From: Agroathelia rolfsii
Taxonomy: Eukaryota; Basidiomycota; Agaricomycetes; Amylocorticiales; Amylocorticiaceae
Reading direction: 5' to 3'
Length of the DNA: 64,000 nt
NCBI GenBank assembly: GCA_018343915.1
Contig: JABRWF010000001.1
Coordinates: forward strand, 1 to 64,000
A program made the position numbers and the translations under genes. Position 1 is the stretch's first letter. Each line of letters opens with the position of its first letter. The notes under the pieces were generated by a model. It was not told the origin of the DNA, did no database searches, and saw only the letters and a program-made list of their open reading frames with translations. Positions 1 to 11,149 of this stretch are shown here, piece after piece.

Positions 1-51
1 CCCCCTAACCCCCTAACCCCCTAACCCCCTAACCCCCTAACCCCCTAACCC
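1..51. repeat. Telomeric repeat tract, (CCCCCTAA)6 plus CCC
   Basis: Six exact tandem copies of the octamer CCCCCTAA run from the first base to position 48, followed by CCC. On the other strand this is TTAGGGGG running toward the chromosome end, so the window starts at a telomere. TTAGGGGG is the form reported for Cryptococcus and differs from the TTAGGG of most filamentous fungi. The tract is short, probably because the assembly stops within it. Confidence 0.95.
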
Positions 52-64
52 AATCTTTCAACAC
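52..64 (-). other. Telomere junction matching the first bases of a copia LTR
   Basis: The bases between the telomere repeat and the next repeat read, on the minus strand, TGTTGAAAGATT. This equals the first 12 bases of the copia 3' LTR that starts at 6434 (13 if the adjoining C of the telomere tract is counted). It may be the stump of a reverse-oriented copia LTR that lost its outer part when the telomere was added. The match is short, so chance is possible. Confidence 0.45.
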
Positions 65-308
65 GTCTAGCACCTTGTCTCTGGCTTGACATCTCTTGCT
101 CTACGCCTGATCTCGCCGGACCCCCCGCTCAACCTGCCATACGTCTGACTGCTCGCCGCGCCATCCGTATCGCCGCAGGCCCCGAGATATCGAAGAGGCG
201 ACTCCACAAACCCACAGGGCTGCCATCCGGCAGTGAGCAGCTGTAGCAGTTAGCGCTCCAGGGGCATTGCCGCACCGCCCGAGCTAGCTGCGAAGGCAGC
301 TCTTGACA
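65..308 (+). repeat. 3' fragment of a family A LTR
   Basis: This stretch matches the last ~245 bp of the 876-bp family A LTRs (compare 20795-21038 and 25517-25761), including the common end GCAGCTCTTGACA at 308. The rest of the LTR is missing, cut off on the telomere side. Immediately after it comes the 5' leader of the copia element, which lacks its own 5' LTR. A family A LTR therefore seems to have landed in the copia 5' region before the chromosome end was lost. Confidence 0.8.
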
Positions 309-573
309 TTTACCCTATTTCACTTCCATAGAAATAGAGGATAAAATAGGTCATATAGAAAAAGAGAGAATAAAAGATATACTTGACCTATACAATTCAC
401 TTGTATTGGATAAAATATATCCAGATCATACAATTGAACCCCTATAAGAATTTCTAGAAAATCACTACAAGGAATATCTTGAAACAAACCTCAACAGGAT
501 TATAGAAAACTATAGCATATATCTATATCCTATTAAAGACAGCTTTATATCCTGGGAATTTGTATAAGTCAAA

Positions 574-2291
574 ATGACTGAAATACTCATAAAAGATATC
601 CCCTCAGGATTCCCTGTTTTCAATGGTTCAAATTGGGCCAAATTCTCAGTTAAATTTTATTTCCTAGCCAAGTCATTATGCATTTGGATAATGTTCTCCA
701 AAGGTTTACCCAAGGATGATCCTACTCCCTTACAAAGACCAGCTCTCCAGCCAGTGGAAATTCTACCACAAGAATTAGCCTCAGCTGCAGGGATTTCTTG
801 GGGAGAAGACAAGAAAATCATTCTAGCCAATGCATGGTGTCAAGGGTACACTCCTTGACTTGACAAAAACTATAGGTCAACACCCAAAGTTTACTTCAAA
901 TACAATGATTGCCCTTCTTAACACTTAAGTCTTTATGAAGTACCTACAAATAAGGTTTCCCACAGTTATGCAGTTCCCTTATCTATTGGGGATGCGCCGG
1001 GTACTCCGTTATCTTACTTGTATTCATTATTCTTAGTGAATCACACACACAATAAGGGGGATTTGCACCACCCACAAGTAAGAGAGGAGAGAGAGAGAGG
1101 GGGGGAAGGGCTAGGAACCTAGCTCTAGGCCAATGGAAATGTACCCTGAAGGCGAAGATGTAATTAGTAATCTATTTAAGGTGAATACAACCTGGGTTAC
1201 TTGCCTGAAGGCAAAGAGGTCGAAGCTGAGCTCTTCAGGACAAGTTACATGCACTATTTATACTATTCTATAAGGGTCCGTGCGCAGCCTCGATGGTCTG
1301 TGCGCAGAGGGAGATAGAAGTATAGTTGTGGCAATGCAGGGGAAGATCTTTGACCCTAACTCCACCGGGCATCCGTGTGGAGATCCGTTTCCGGACCGGT
1401 ACTGGTAACCGTTAGGAATTGATCAGTGAAGGAAGCTTGTATTCCTAGGCTGTGCGTAATGATGAAAAATAGAAGTGCGCACAGCCCCGAGATTACTCCT
1501 GTGACATGCGGCTTGGAACACGTGAGGGCCAATCACATGACCACAGCACTGCCCATAGTCCATGCCCTAAAGGGGTAATTTTTATAAGAAAAATAGAAAA
1601 AGAAAAAAGAAAATGCAATAACTTATTAGGTACTTGTCCAAATAATACAGGAAAATAACCAAAAAATCGCCAAAAATTTCCTACTCATGACACATGGGAT
1701 CAAGCAGATGATCGTGCAAAGGGTTTACTTGGAGGATGTGTAAATGAGACTTGGGCAAATATTTTAATGGCTGAAGAAACAGCTGCTAAAATGTGGAATA
1801 AAATTTACACAGCGGCAAAAGCTCAAAGACTTACAGAAGGTCAAAGATATCATACTGAGTTCTATTCCTATAGGCTCAGAACTGATAAATCGATGGCCAC
1901 ACAAATCTCTGAAATGCAAGAAATACAGACAAGAGCTAATGCTACAGGATTATCTATTGGTGAAAAGGATTTCATCTCACGCATAGGAGAAATACTTCCA
2001 GACTCATATCGCATGATGTGGGGTAGTATCCTGAGAGCAGTGGGAGGTTACGAGAAGGCCACCATAGATTTAATCAGGGGAGAATTACAGCAGGAACAAA
2101 CCATACGTGAATCTCTCCACACTAATAATAAATCCCAAAGCAGGTCCAATATGTCTAAAGGCCAATGTAAATTCAAAAAGAAATTTAAAGGCCAAGACAA
2201 AACAAATAGTCAGGAGTCAGATAATAAAAACTTTTGCAAAAAGTGCAAAAAGTATGTTAAACATACTACTGACAAACATATAGACAATTAG
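574..2291 (+). pseudogene. copia gag, split by a solo LTR
   Basis: The coding parts are 574-837 and 1698-2291. The first starts at ATG 574 and contains the FNGSNW block typical of copia Gag N-termini. The second continues as an alpha-helical UBN2-type Gag region ending in a Lys-rich stretch with a zinc-knuckle-like cluster (CKKCKKYVKHTTDKH). The insert at 838-1692 is flanked by CATGG on both sides, and the frame reads straight through (Ala-Trp then Asp-Gln) when it is excised. Gag ends at an in-frame TAG (2289-2291), after which the same frame continues into protease. That stop could be a programmed gag-pol signal or simply one more C-to-T nonsense mutation. Confidence 0.85.
838..1692. mobile_element. 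Solo LTR (family D, 855 bp) inside copia gag
   Basis: It begins TGTCAAGGG and ends CTCATGACA, the TG...CA rule of LTRs. It is flanked by the 5-bp duplication CATGG (833-837 and 1693-1697). Only one LTR is present, so this is a solo LTR left by recombination. Its last ~135 bp are repeated at 7478-7612. It shares motifs near 1150-1310 with the gypsy LTRs at 28819 and 35290, suggesting related families. Confidence 0.9.
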
Positions 2292-5200
2292 AAACCTCCT
2301 AATCGAAAAAATACAGGAAAGAAAAATTATGGTGGAAAATCCAAAACAAATCAAGGAACAGAGGAAATTGAAGGCTCTTCCGATGAAGAAATAAATACTT
2401 CACTCTCTCTGTATCAAACAGAAAAAACACAGGATGATGAATTCTTTTACCTAGTCGACTCAGGTACTAGTCATTACTCCACATTTGATTTAAAGGATTT
2501 TCACCAGTACAAACCATTTTCTCCTGAAAAACAAAAATACACAATCATCTCAGATGGCACCAGACTCCCAATTAAAGGGATAGGTACTGTCAAAATCAAA
2601 CACATTGATTCCAGTGGGAGAATACATGTACTCGACATTACAAATGTCAGGTATATTCCAGACACCAGAGAAAGATTACTATCCCCTCAACAAATTTCAC
2701 AAAAAACAAATGGGATATGGATCATTGGAAAATCTGGAAAAACCATGGAATTAATGATCAACAAGAAAAAGATCCTAAGCACATACATCAACCAAAATAA
2801 TAATTTTGAGCTTAGGGGATCGATCACACAAAGTCAACATGCAAAATCTTTGCATAGCTCAGAAGAAACACCCTATGAATTAATTCACCAAAGATTTGCA
2901 CACTCAGGCAGTGATGTTATTCATAAAATTTTAGGAAACACTATTGGTGGACCTAAAAATATAGGAAAAACATCTTATGAAACCTGTGAAGGATGTGTAC
3001 TAGGGAAATCTATCAGAGCACCACATTTTCCATCTCTAGAGCGTACTAAAAATCCGAATGACTTGGTACACTCAGACTTATACTCACTTCCAGTAAATGC
3101 CATTCAAAGTAACAGAAAATATGTTGTGACATTCCTAGATGATGCCACTTCATATTGCACAATGTACTTCATATCATCGAAAGATGAGACACTTGAAGCA
3201 TTTAAAAAATATATTACATGGTCAGAAAGGCAATCTGGAAACAAGTTAAAAACTATCAGGTCAGACAGAGGTGGAGAATACATGTCAAAAGATTTTGACA
3301 CATTTCTCAATGATTTTGGTATTGCTAGAGAAACTTCCATTCCGCATACACACCAACAAAATGGCAGAGCAGAAAGAGTTCAAAGAACCATCCATGAAAA
3401 AGCTGAAGCCATTAGAAAAACTGCTGGAATGAAAGAAGGATTTTGGAAAATATCCATGGAAGCGGCATTATACATCTATAACCGTACACCTACCAGTGTT
3501 CAATCCTGGAAAACTCCATATGAATCTTGGTATGGAAAACAACCAGACATATCGAGAATACAGGTATTTGGATGCCAAGCATGGATGACCATTCCAAAAG
3601 AAGGTAGAAAAAATAAACTTTCAGACAAAGCCAGAAAAACAATCTTCATAGGATACCCAGAAGGTTCCAAAGGTTGGAGACTCTATGATCCAATTACTGG
3701 AAAAACATGGGATTCATACGATGTCAAATTCGATGAACACATATTCCCTATGAAAAAAAAGAAAAAGGCTCAATATATGCTACCTCAAGACAATGAGGCA
3801 GATGTATCAGGTTCTGAAACTACCTCAGAAAAAATCCTTTACCCTAGAAACCAAGAAGAACACATAGACATAGGGAATATAACAAACCCTATCTCTACAA
3901 CAGATGATGAAGAAGATATTTCATATCTTGAAGAGTTAAGAGATACTGAAATACGTGATGAAGAACCAGAGCCAGAAAGTATTTCTGGAGCACTTGGAAG
4001 AACAGGAAAATTTGAACCACTTGCAGAATTTTCTGAAGAATATTTCCCAGGTGGATTCACAACACCAGAAGCAAACATAGATCCTGGAGACATAGGTTGA
4101 CCTAGAAGAGAAAGGAGACCTAATCCCAGATATAAAGACTATGTCACTTTAAGTCAAATTGAACCTGTTCAACCAACCATAAATCATCTGCTAACATTGG
4201 CTGCAGACGTCAAAAATATTCCTAGGACATATAAACAAGCAATGAATTCTCCTAACCATGAAAAATGGGAAGAAGCTATGAAAAAAGAAATGGATTCATT
4301 GAAATCTAGGGATGTTTACGATCTGGTTAATAGACTGTTAAGTTCGGACGGACGGAGGGAGTACAAAGAGAAGGCGGAGCGGAAAGGTGTGGAGGCGGAG
4401 CGGGAGTGGAGGCGGAGACGGAAAGGGTGCGGAGATGATAGAGTGGGTAGAAAGCAACGGGTGGGTAAATGAGATAAAGGGGGAACCGGACTTGGCTAAG
4501 ACGTATGTGTCAGGCCCTTGCCTAGTTGCGGTCCGGGACAGAGGTTGGACAGGAGATGGGGAACTTAGTTGATTTCCGAACTGAGGTGCTAAGTACATCA
4601 TGTATTGGTATAAATACTATGGTAGTAGCGAGGCATAGAAAAGCTAGAAGATAATAGGAATAGGGGGTGGGAAATGATCATATAGTATACATCAGAGCCA
4701 AGAGTGTTCATGGGAAATGAAATAAGGAACAGGGAACAAACAATGGGAATGCACAAAAGATAGGAACGCGTGTGAGACAACTAACTCAGTGGTTTTGATT
4801 GACTCTAAAAGGTTCGCAGGATCCGGCTTCCGGAGCTGATGGCGGAGGGAGAGGGCGGAGCGTGGGAGGAGTATGTCATGTACGTTGCGGAGGCCCCGAG
4901 GTGGAGGTGCTATTGGAGATGGCGGAAACGTACTCCCGAGAGTATTGCGGAGCGGAACGTGACATAGACCCAAAAACAAAACAATCCTCAAAGGTAAATG
5001 GGTCCTAAATATCAAATCAGATGGACGTTACAAAGCTAGATATGTTGCTAGAGGAGATCTACAAACAGATGATACATTCGATGATACTTGGTCACCAGTT
5101 GCAAGATATGAGGCATTCAGGGTTTTACTTGCAATAGCCACATATAGTGATTGGGAAATTGACCAAATGGATGTTACCACTGTATACCTTTATGGAAAAC

Positions 5201-6414
5201 TTGACCATGAAATTTACATGGAACAACCCACAGGTTTTTCAGTCAAAGAAAAAGAGGATCAAGTTTGCAAGCTTAAAAAATCCCTCTATGGATTAAAACA
5301 AGCAGGCAGACAGTGGAATTTTGAAATACATTCAACACTTGAAAAGATGAATTTCAAAAGAACACACTCAGATGCAGGTATCTACATAAACCATTAACAA
5401 GTGGGAGACCCAAATGATAAAATCATTCTCATTTTATATGTTGATGATTTATTAATCATGGGAAAAGTGAAAAAGCGAATCCAAGACTTCAAGAAAAAAC
5501 TCATGAAAAAATATGAAATGAAAGATCTTGGAGAAGCTAAATCATTCCTAGGCATTAATATCAATAGAAACAGGAAAAAGAAATTGCTGTCTATTGATCA
5601 AAAAGATTACTGTGAAGGTATCCTAAAGAAATTCCAAAAGGAAAACTCAAAAGGATATTCTACACCAATGTCAGCAAGCATACAACTCAGAACAAACCCT
5701 AACCAAGTGACAGAGGCCAATAAAACCCACTATAAAAGTATGATTGGTTCACTCACATTCTTAATCATCATAACTAGGCCAGACATCACTTTTGCTGTAA
5801 ACAAATATGCCAAGTACAGTGAAAATCCTGGAAAAGAGCACTTCACTGCAGTAAATCATATATTCCAATACCTATCCAAAACCCCGGATAAAGCCATTGT
5901 CTACCAAGGACAACACCCAAAGAAACTCATTGCATATTCAGATGCAGATTGGGCAATGGACTTAGATGACTGGAAATCCACTACTGGATACATTACCATG
6001 ATGTGCAAAGGTGCAACTTCCTGGTCAACCAGAAGACAACACACTACTGCATTATCCAGTGTAGAAGCAGAATATATGGCTCTCACAGAAGCAGCAAAAC
6101 AAGTCAAATGGTTACGGAAACTACTCAATGACATAGGTGAAGATATATCTGACCCAACAACTATTTTCACAGATAATCAAGGAGCGATTAGCCTAGCCAA
6201 CAACCCCAAACATGGTGGTAGAGGTACTAAACACATCGAAGTCAGATATCACTTTATCAGAGAAACAGTCTCTGATGGTACTGCTAGGACTGAATATATT
6301 AATACTAACCAACAGCTAGCAGATGTTTTAACCAAGCCTTTGGCAGAAACAAAGCACAGCTATTTTTCAAATTTAGCTGGACTAACAAATGATCTTAGAT
6401 GGATAAAGCAATAA
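2292..6414 (+). pseudogene. copia pol (protease, integrase, RT, RNase H), broken
   Basis: Protease has the DSGTSHY active site near 2457. The integrase has a GAG-pre-integrase region with paired His and Cys (HQRFAHSG, CEGCVLGK) and an rve core with DLVHSD, DDAT and the NGRAER block near 3360. The reverse transcriptase half starts before a solo LTR (4336-4964) and resumes with KGKWVLNIK. It carries LYVDD at 5434-5448. RNase H follows, with SDADWA and SSVEAEYMAL, to the stop at 6412-6414. Breaks are in-frame TGA at 4098-4100, TAA at 5395-5397 and the LTR insertion. The TGA and TAA stops are one C-to-T change from CGA and CAA. The element cannot make a full Pol. Confidence 0.9.
4336..4964. mobile_element. 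Solo LTR (family F, 629 bp) inside copia RT
   Basis: It starts TGTTAAGTTCGG and ends GAACGTGACA, flanked by the 5-bp duplication TAGAC (4331-4335 and 4965-4969). It is much richer in G and purines than the host element and has a TATAAATAC box near 4609, as expected of an LTR promoter. Excision restores Val-Asn-Arg-Pro-Lys-Asn in the RT frame. No second copy of this family was seen in the window. Confidence 0.88.
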
Positions 6415-6433
6415 AGCATTCATTGAGTGGGAG

Positions 6434-7477
6434 TGTTGAAAGATTGAATATTTACAGTCTTCATATCTTTCCAATAATTCCAATGAATACTTCAAATAAT
6501 CCTCTAACATCATATCATACATGATTATTTATTTCATGATTTTACAACTGTTTGTTGTTGAGATATTAACAATTCTTTACATGCATATATTCATTTATAT
6601 TCATTTATTTAATATTTTCGATATTTCATTATATCTAATCTTATCAGTGATAAGATTATCTTATCAGAAGTCACTTGACTTTATCAATTCTGAATATCTT
6701 TTCCATAAATATTAAACAATTCCATTTAAATATTCATTTCTCAACATCTATCGTGAATATTACTAATTGATTTTTCACGCCCTAGATCATTGCTTATAAA
6801 TTACCAAAATATTTACTAAGCAAGCCCATGATATTAGTAATGTTTATAAAATATTACTAATACAGATCTAATAATAGGATATTGAGATAAATGGACATCT
6901 TTACTTACTAATACTATACAAATTACTGACTAAGCACACAGATTGCTTACCAAGCGCACAAACTGCTTACCAAGCATATTATTCAGCAAATAGGAATATT
7001 ACTAAGCAGATTTGTAAGCAGATTTGTAAGCAACTTTTCTTACTAAGCGGATTAGATAAGCATAGGAATGGCTTACTAATCTTGTAGAAATTAGAATATT
7101 TTGTATTATATAAGCACCAGCAAAATCGGCTGGAAATGACAAGTTATTTCATCAGAAATAAGTGAGTTAAATAGTCTAAGGGCTAGCTCACATACTAACT
7201 TCACTTTACAGACTTACAAAGTCTACAAGACAAGTTATCAAAGCCATACTCTAAAGGAGTATACAAGTAAGTGTTCTTACAAGACACTGGCTAGATAACA
7301 TAGTCTTATCTTAGGTGTAACAAAGTTACTAACCGCTTTCTCAAATAGGTTTTATTGCCTTTTCAACCTATAACTACAGACCATTAACTTTTCTAACAAG
7401 TAAGTTAGTTGTCTTTTCTATAGGTAACTAGTAGTCTACATAGTAGTCTACATTACATCTACCACTAACATTTAACA
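6434..7477 (+). repeat. 3' LTR of the copia element (~1044 bp)
   Basis: It begins TGTTGAAAGATTG directly after the polypurine tract and ends at ...CATTTAACA. It is strongly AT-rich. The 3' part (about 7250-7477) is repeated at 42190-44001, where a mariner element lies within it. Comparing 7420-7422 with 42335 and 43957 gives the empty and filled mariner sites. Confidence 0.85.
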
Positions 7478-7903
7478 CATAGTCCATGCCCTAATAAGGC
7501 AATTTTTATAAGAAAAAGGAAAAATAGAAAGAAAATACAATAACTAATTAAATAATAGTCCAAATAATACAAGGAAATAGCCAAAAAATTGGCAAAAATT
7601 CCCTTCTCATGACATCTATGTATAGCAATGCTAAGTATAGCATGATATTGCACCATTCTAAGTCTATAATAGTATTATGATCTGGATCTATATTCTAGAC
7701 TTGCTTACATAATATATCACATGACTAGTAGTTATATGATAGCTAGTCACATGATTGACTGGTCACATAACTTGCTTAGTCATCAGAGTATCTACTTATA
7801 TAATATACAATATATACATCAAAAATTGAGAAAATTCAGGGAAAAATAGGAAAATAACAGAAAATTCGAAATAAAATTATAGTACAGCGATCGACTTATA
7901 ACA
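7478..7903. repeat. Truncated LTR remnants: family D end (7478-7612) and family E end (7613-7903)
   Basis: Positions 7478-7612 match the last ~135 bp of the family D LTR at 838-1692, ending CTCATGACA. Positions 7613-7903 match the 3' portion of the family E LTRs at 17847-18828 and 45688-46664, ending CGACTTATAACA. The order suggests family E was hit by family D, which was then hit by the copia element. Their left parts are lost on the telomere side. Confidence 0.75.
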
Positions 7904-8459
7904 CTTGTATATAATACATATAACCTTTTATTATATATACATATGTTAGCAATGTGATATGGGGTTTTGTCCACTTTGGATAAAGATAGAAGGTAGTGAT
8001 AATGAAGAAGAAGGCGGTGACGATAAAGAAGAAGTTGGCGAGGTGCAATGAAAATTGTGAGCCCCTGCGCGGCTCAGAAGGGCGCATGTAACAGTGCGTT
8101 ACCTACAGTCACGTGCGGCCCGACGCTCGCCGGCCTGATATCAATCGAGCGATATTTTATTTATCTTTCTTTCGCGTTTATTGGAGCTTTGGGCAGCTCC
8201 TAGTAGGATAGATTAGATGGGGATAGAATTACTTAGAAAACATATATAAGACAGTCGAGTTATATGTATGTAGAGCAGCTTCATTCGAATCTACTTTGCG
8301 TCTGTCACCTTTTGTTTGATCTCGTGACTAGGCGTCACATAGAGTAAGATGTGGCGCGGAGTCACAGAGAGTAACGTGTGACGTGGTGCCACCGCGACTT
8401 AGTTACTACGCGTAACTTGAACTTGGACTTTTGAAAGGCATCCTCAGGCAGTTGCCACT
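7904..8459 (+). promoter_or_regulatory. Upstream region of the CRN gene with a TATA box
   Basis: No coding signal and no match to the repeats elsewhere in the window. A TATA box (ATATATAAG, 8242-8250) lies about 210 bp before the ATG at 8460. A short inverted repeat GGAGCT/AGCTCC is near 8182-8201. GTCAC and GTGAC motifs recur between 8300 and 8390. The promoter role is inferred from position. Confidence 0.5.
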
Positions 8460-11149
8460 ATGTCTACCAGTATAGTTTGGTGTCTTCTGGTCGATTACTG
8501 GAAGAAACCTGTCGGAAATATCTTTGAAGTCCAAGCGGATAATGTCTTGCACTTGACACAGAAAGTCAAAAATTACTTCGACGACAATGAGGATCCTCTT
8601 CCCGTGCCTGCCAGCAACCTGGTTGTGTGGCAATCCAAGGAGCCGAAGTTGCTTGCAGACGACGATCTTGACGAGAGGGTTAGCTGCCTAGACTTCTCTG
8701 ATAAGGCCAAGATTTCCAAGCTTTCCTTTTCGAAGAAGGTGGTAAACCTTGGCCTGTCCGAAGACGAGGTATTGCTCGTACAGCTCCCACGTGCGTTTTT
8801 ATCTTCTTGTTACTCGTCATTACTCACTCTCAGTGAGCAGCCATCGTTTCATGTCTTGTGGTCGATTACTGGAATAAACCTGTCGGAAACGTCATCAAAG
8901 TCCGGGCGGCACTTTCAGACGATGTCTCGCACTTGACACAGAAAGTCAAAGAGAAGAAGGATCTCTCTTCACCAGCCGATGACCTTGTTGTGTGGCAATC
9001 CAAGGAGCCCAAGCTGCTTATAGACGACGATCTTGACGAGAGAGTTAGCTGCCTAGACTTCTCTGATAAGGCCAAGATTTCCAAGCTTTCCTTTTCGAAG
9101 AAGGTGGTAAACCTTGGCCTGTCCGAAGACGAGGTATTGCTCGTACAGCTCCCACGTGCGTTTTTATCTTCTTGTTACTCGTCATTACTCACTCTCAGTG
9201 AGCAGCCACTGTTTGGTGCCTTGTGGTCAATCAAGAACCCATTGGAAACGTTTTTGACGTCCAAGCGGCACTCTCAGACAATGTCTCGAACTTAATACAG
9301 AAAGTCAAAGAGAAGAAGAATCTCCCTTCACCGGCCGATGACCTTGTTTTGTGGCAATGCAAGGAGCCGAAGTTGCTTGCAAATGACAATCTTGACGGGA
9401 GAATACGCAACCTAAACTTATTTGACCAGACCAAGATTTCCCCTTTGGAGAAGGTGGTAGACCTTGGTCTTTCCGGAAACGAGGTATTGCTTGTGCAATT
9501 ACCCTGTGTGTTTTGATTTTCTTTGTTCTATTCTCATGCTCTAATGCGGCTACCACTCGCTATTGCAGATCGTAACAACAAACGCAAATACCAGGATATT
9601 GGTAGGTCACTGCCACTCGGTAGTTTTGATCATTTACGACTCTATTCTACCAAACACTGACATGCCGTCTTTTTTCTAGACCCAGCTGAAGTTGAAACCG
9701 AACTCAAAGAACGAAAAAACAACAGGCTTGCTACAATTGCTCCTTCAACAAACGGAAAAGCGGACGAATATGAAGCAAAACAATTAAGTTCCAAAAAAAG
9801 GATCTTTGATGACCAACCAAAGGCCGATTCTTTGATACTCCCCATTTCTCTACTATATACTCCCTTTGGCGAATTTCTTGATATATTCGATGGGAAAAAA
9901 GACGTCAAGGGTCTATCCGAAGTCGATTTCTCCCAGCTTGCAATTGCCGTCGACCTGTTCGCAGATGAAATGTGCAAATTCTATGATATAGAAGATCATA
10001 GGAGGGATCGAGGGCTGAAACTTCTCAACAGAATTTTTGGTTTGCAGATGCATGCGGCCTCGATTGGATCGGTTAGGTCGGACGGACATCGCAACGGCGA
10101 TCATGGAATATCGTCTATGATTGCTGAGTTCAAGCTTCGGATATGTGGAATTAGCTCCTATCCACATGCGCAAGTAGTATCGTACTTTGCTCATTCGCAG
10201 CGTGACGGGATCAATTCACGCGAGAACGACTCGGATGAGCTGTTCTATGGATGGCGGATCCCTTGTCTGGGAATAACTGTAGTAGGCAAGTCTCATTCCC
10301 CTTTTTGATGGGTGTCTGCTAACTCCCTATGTGAATTTAGGTTGTGAGATCAGGTTCTATGCTCTACTCACGCTAGGTCCTCGGTTCCGCATTATTAGCT
10401 TAACACCATCAATCTCCTGCATTAGGGGAGCCTCCGATGGTCTCGAACGCAAGGCGTTGCACAGAGCTTTCATTGCTGCAACTGTTCTCCATGCTCGCAT
10501 CGACGCCGATATAAATGACCGGATATCTGCTTCGGTACGGGCCATTCATCGTGACATGGTCCAGCCATATCTCCCTGCTATCGCTAAAATTGGCGCCGTC
10601 GAAATTTTCGAACTGGAGTCCTGGGAAAGGCCTCAGTCTTACCGCTACTTGTACAGGGCAAAGACAAAGGACAACGAACACGTAATTGTCAAATTCGTGC
10701 CTCAGTATTCATCCGAGTTGCACGGGTTTTGCGCCGCCCAAGGACATGCACCCGCTTTACTAGCCTACGAGCGTCTCCCCGGTGGATGGTATGGTGTTGT
10801 GATGGAGTATCTCCCAGACACTACACCGATCTCCCTATCGAAAAGCCTCAAAATGTATCGTGAGGAGTGGAAAGCACAACTAAAAACTTTGGTAGCTTCT
10901 GTCCACGCACAGGGTCTTGTTCACGGGGATCTACGTGATGCAAACATTATTTGCAATGATGAAGGCAAGGTGTATTTAATTGATTTTGATTGGGGAGGCG
11001 AAGAAGGCATAGCATCCTACCCTACATTGAATCTTCATGAAGAGTTGCTGGAAGGTCGGCCTAATAATAGTCAGCTTATTATTACGCAGGCCGATGATAT
11101 ACGGGTGCTAGATATTACATTAAGAAAAATAAATAACAATATAATATAA
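8460..11149 (+). CDS. Crinkler (CRN) protein with three tandem header domains and a C-terminal kinase-like domain
   Basis: Hand model: exons 8460-8790, 8841-9155, 9206-9505, 9569-9601, 9680-10285 and 10341-11149, giving 797 residues. Each of the first three exons encodes one CRN-type ubiquitin-like header (V-W-C-L-V-V-D-Y-W...V-W-Q-S-K-E-P-K-L-L...LLVQLP, ~105 residues). Headers 1 and 2 are almost identical in their second halves. A Lys-rich linker with a YRNNKRK block follows, then a middle region typical of fungal CRN proteins. The C-terminus is a kinase-like domain with HGDLRDANI (catalytic loop) and DFDWGG (DFG-like). VIVKF is a candidate for the ATP-binding lysine. All five introns are phase 1, and the last has a GC donor. 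CRN proteins are known as translocated effectors in oomycetes and chytrids and as nuclear proteins of uncertain role in fungi. No signal peptide is evident. Substrate and role are unknown. Confidence 0.82.

Larger units (their letters stand above)
309..7477 (+). mobile_element. Ty1/copia retrotransposon, telomere-truncated and broken
   Basis: The domain order is gag, protease, integrase, reverse transcriptase, RNase H, the order that defines Ty1/copia. The 5' LTR is absent. The 3' LTR follows a purine-rich tract (GAGTGGGAG) at 6425-6433. The element has two foreign solo LTRs inside it (838-1692 and 4336-4964) and in-frame stops at 2289, 4098 and 5395. Removing both insertions and one copy of each target duplication restores a continuous frame, so they landed in a formerly coding element. 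With one LTR lost, no target duplication can be checked. The element itself interrupts an older LTR (7478-7612). Confidence 0.92.

Noticed and set aside
8460..9505. Three repeated blocks of about 350-365 bp that might be read as an unusual repeat array
   Set aside because: They are coding exons with matching reading frame and phase-1 introns, encoding CRN headers, so they are exon duplications rather than a non-coding array.
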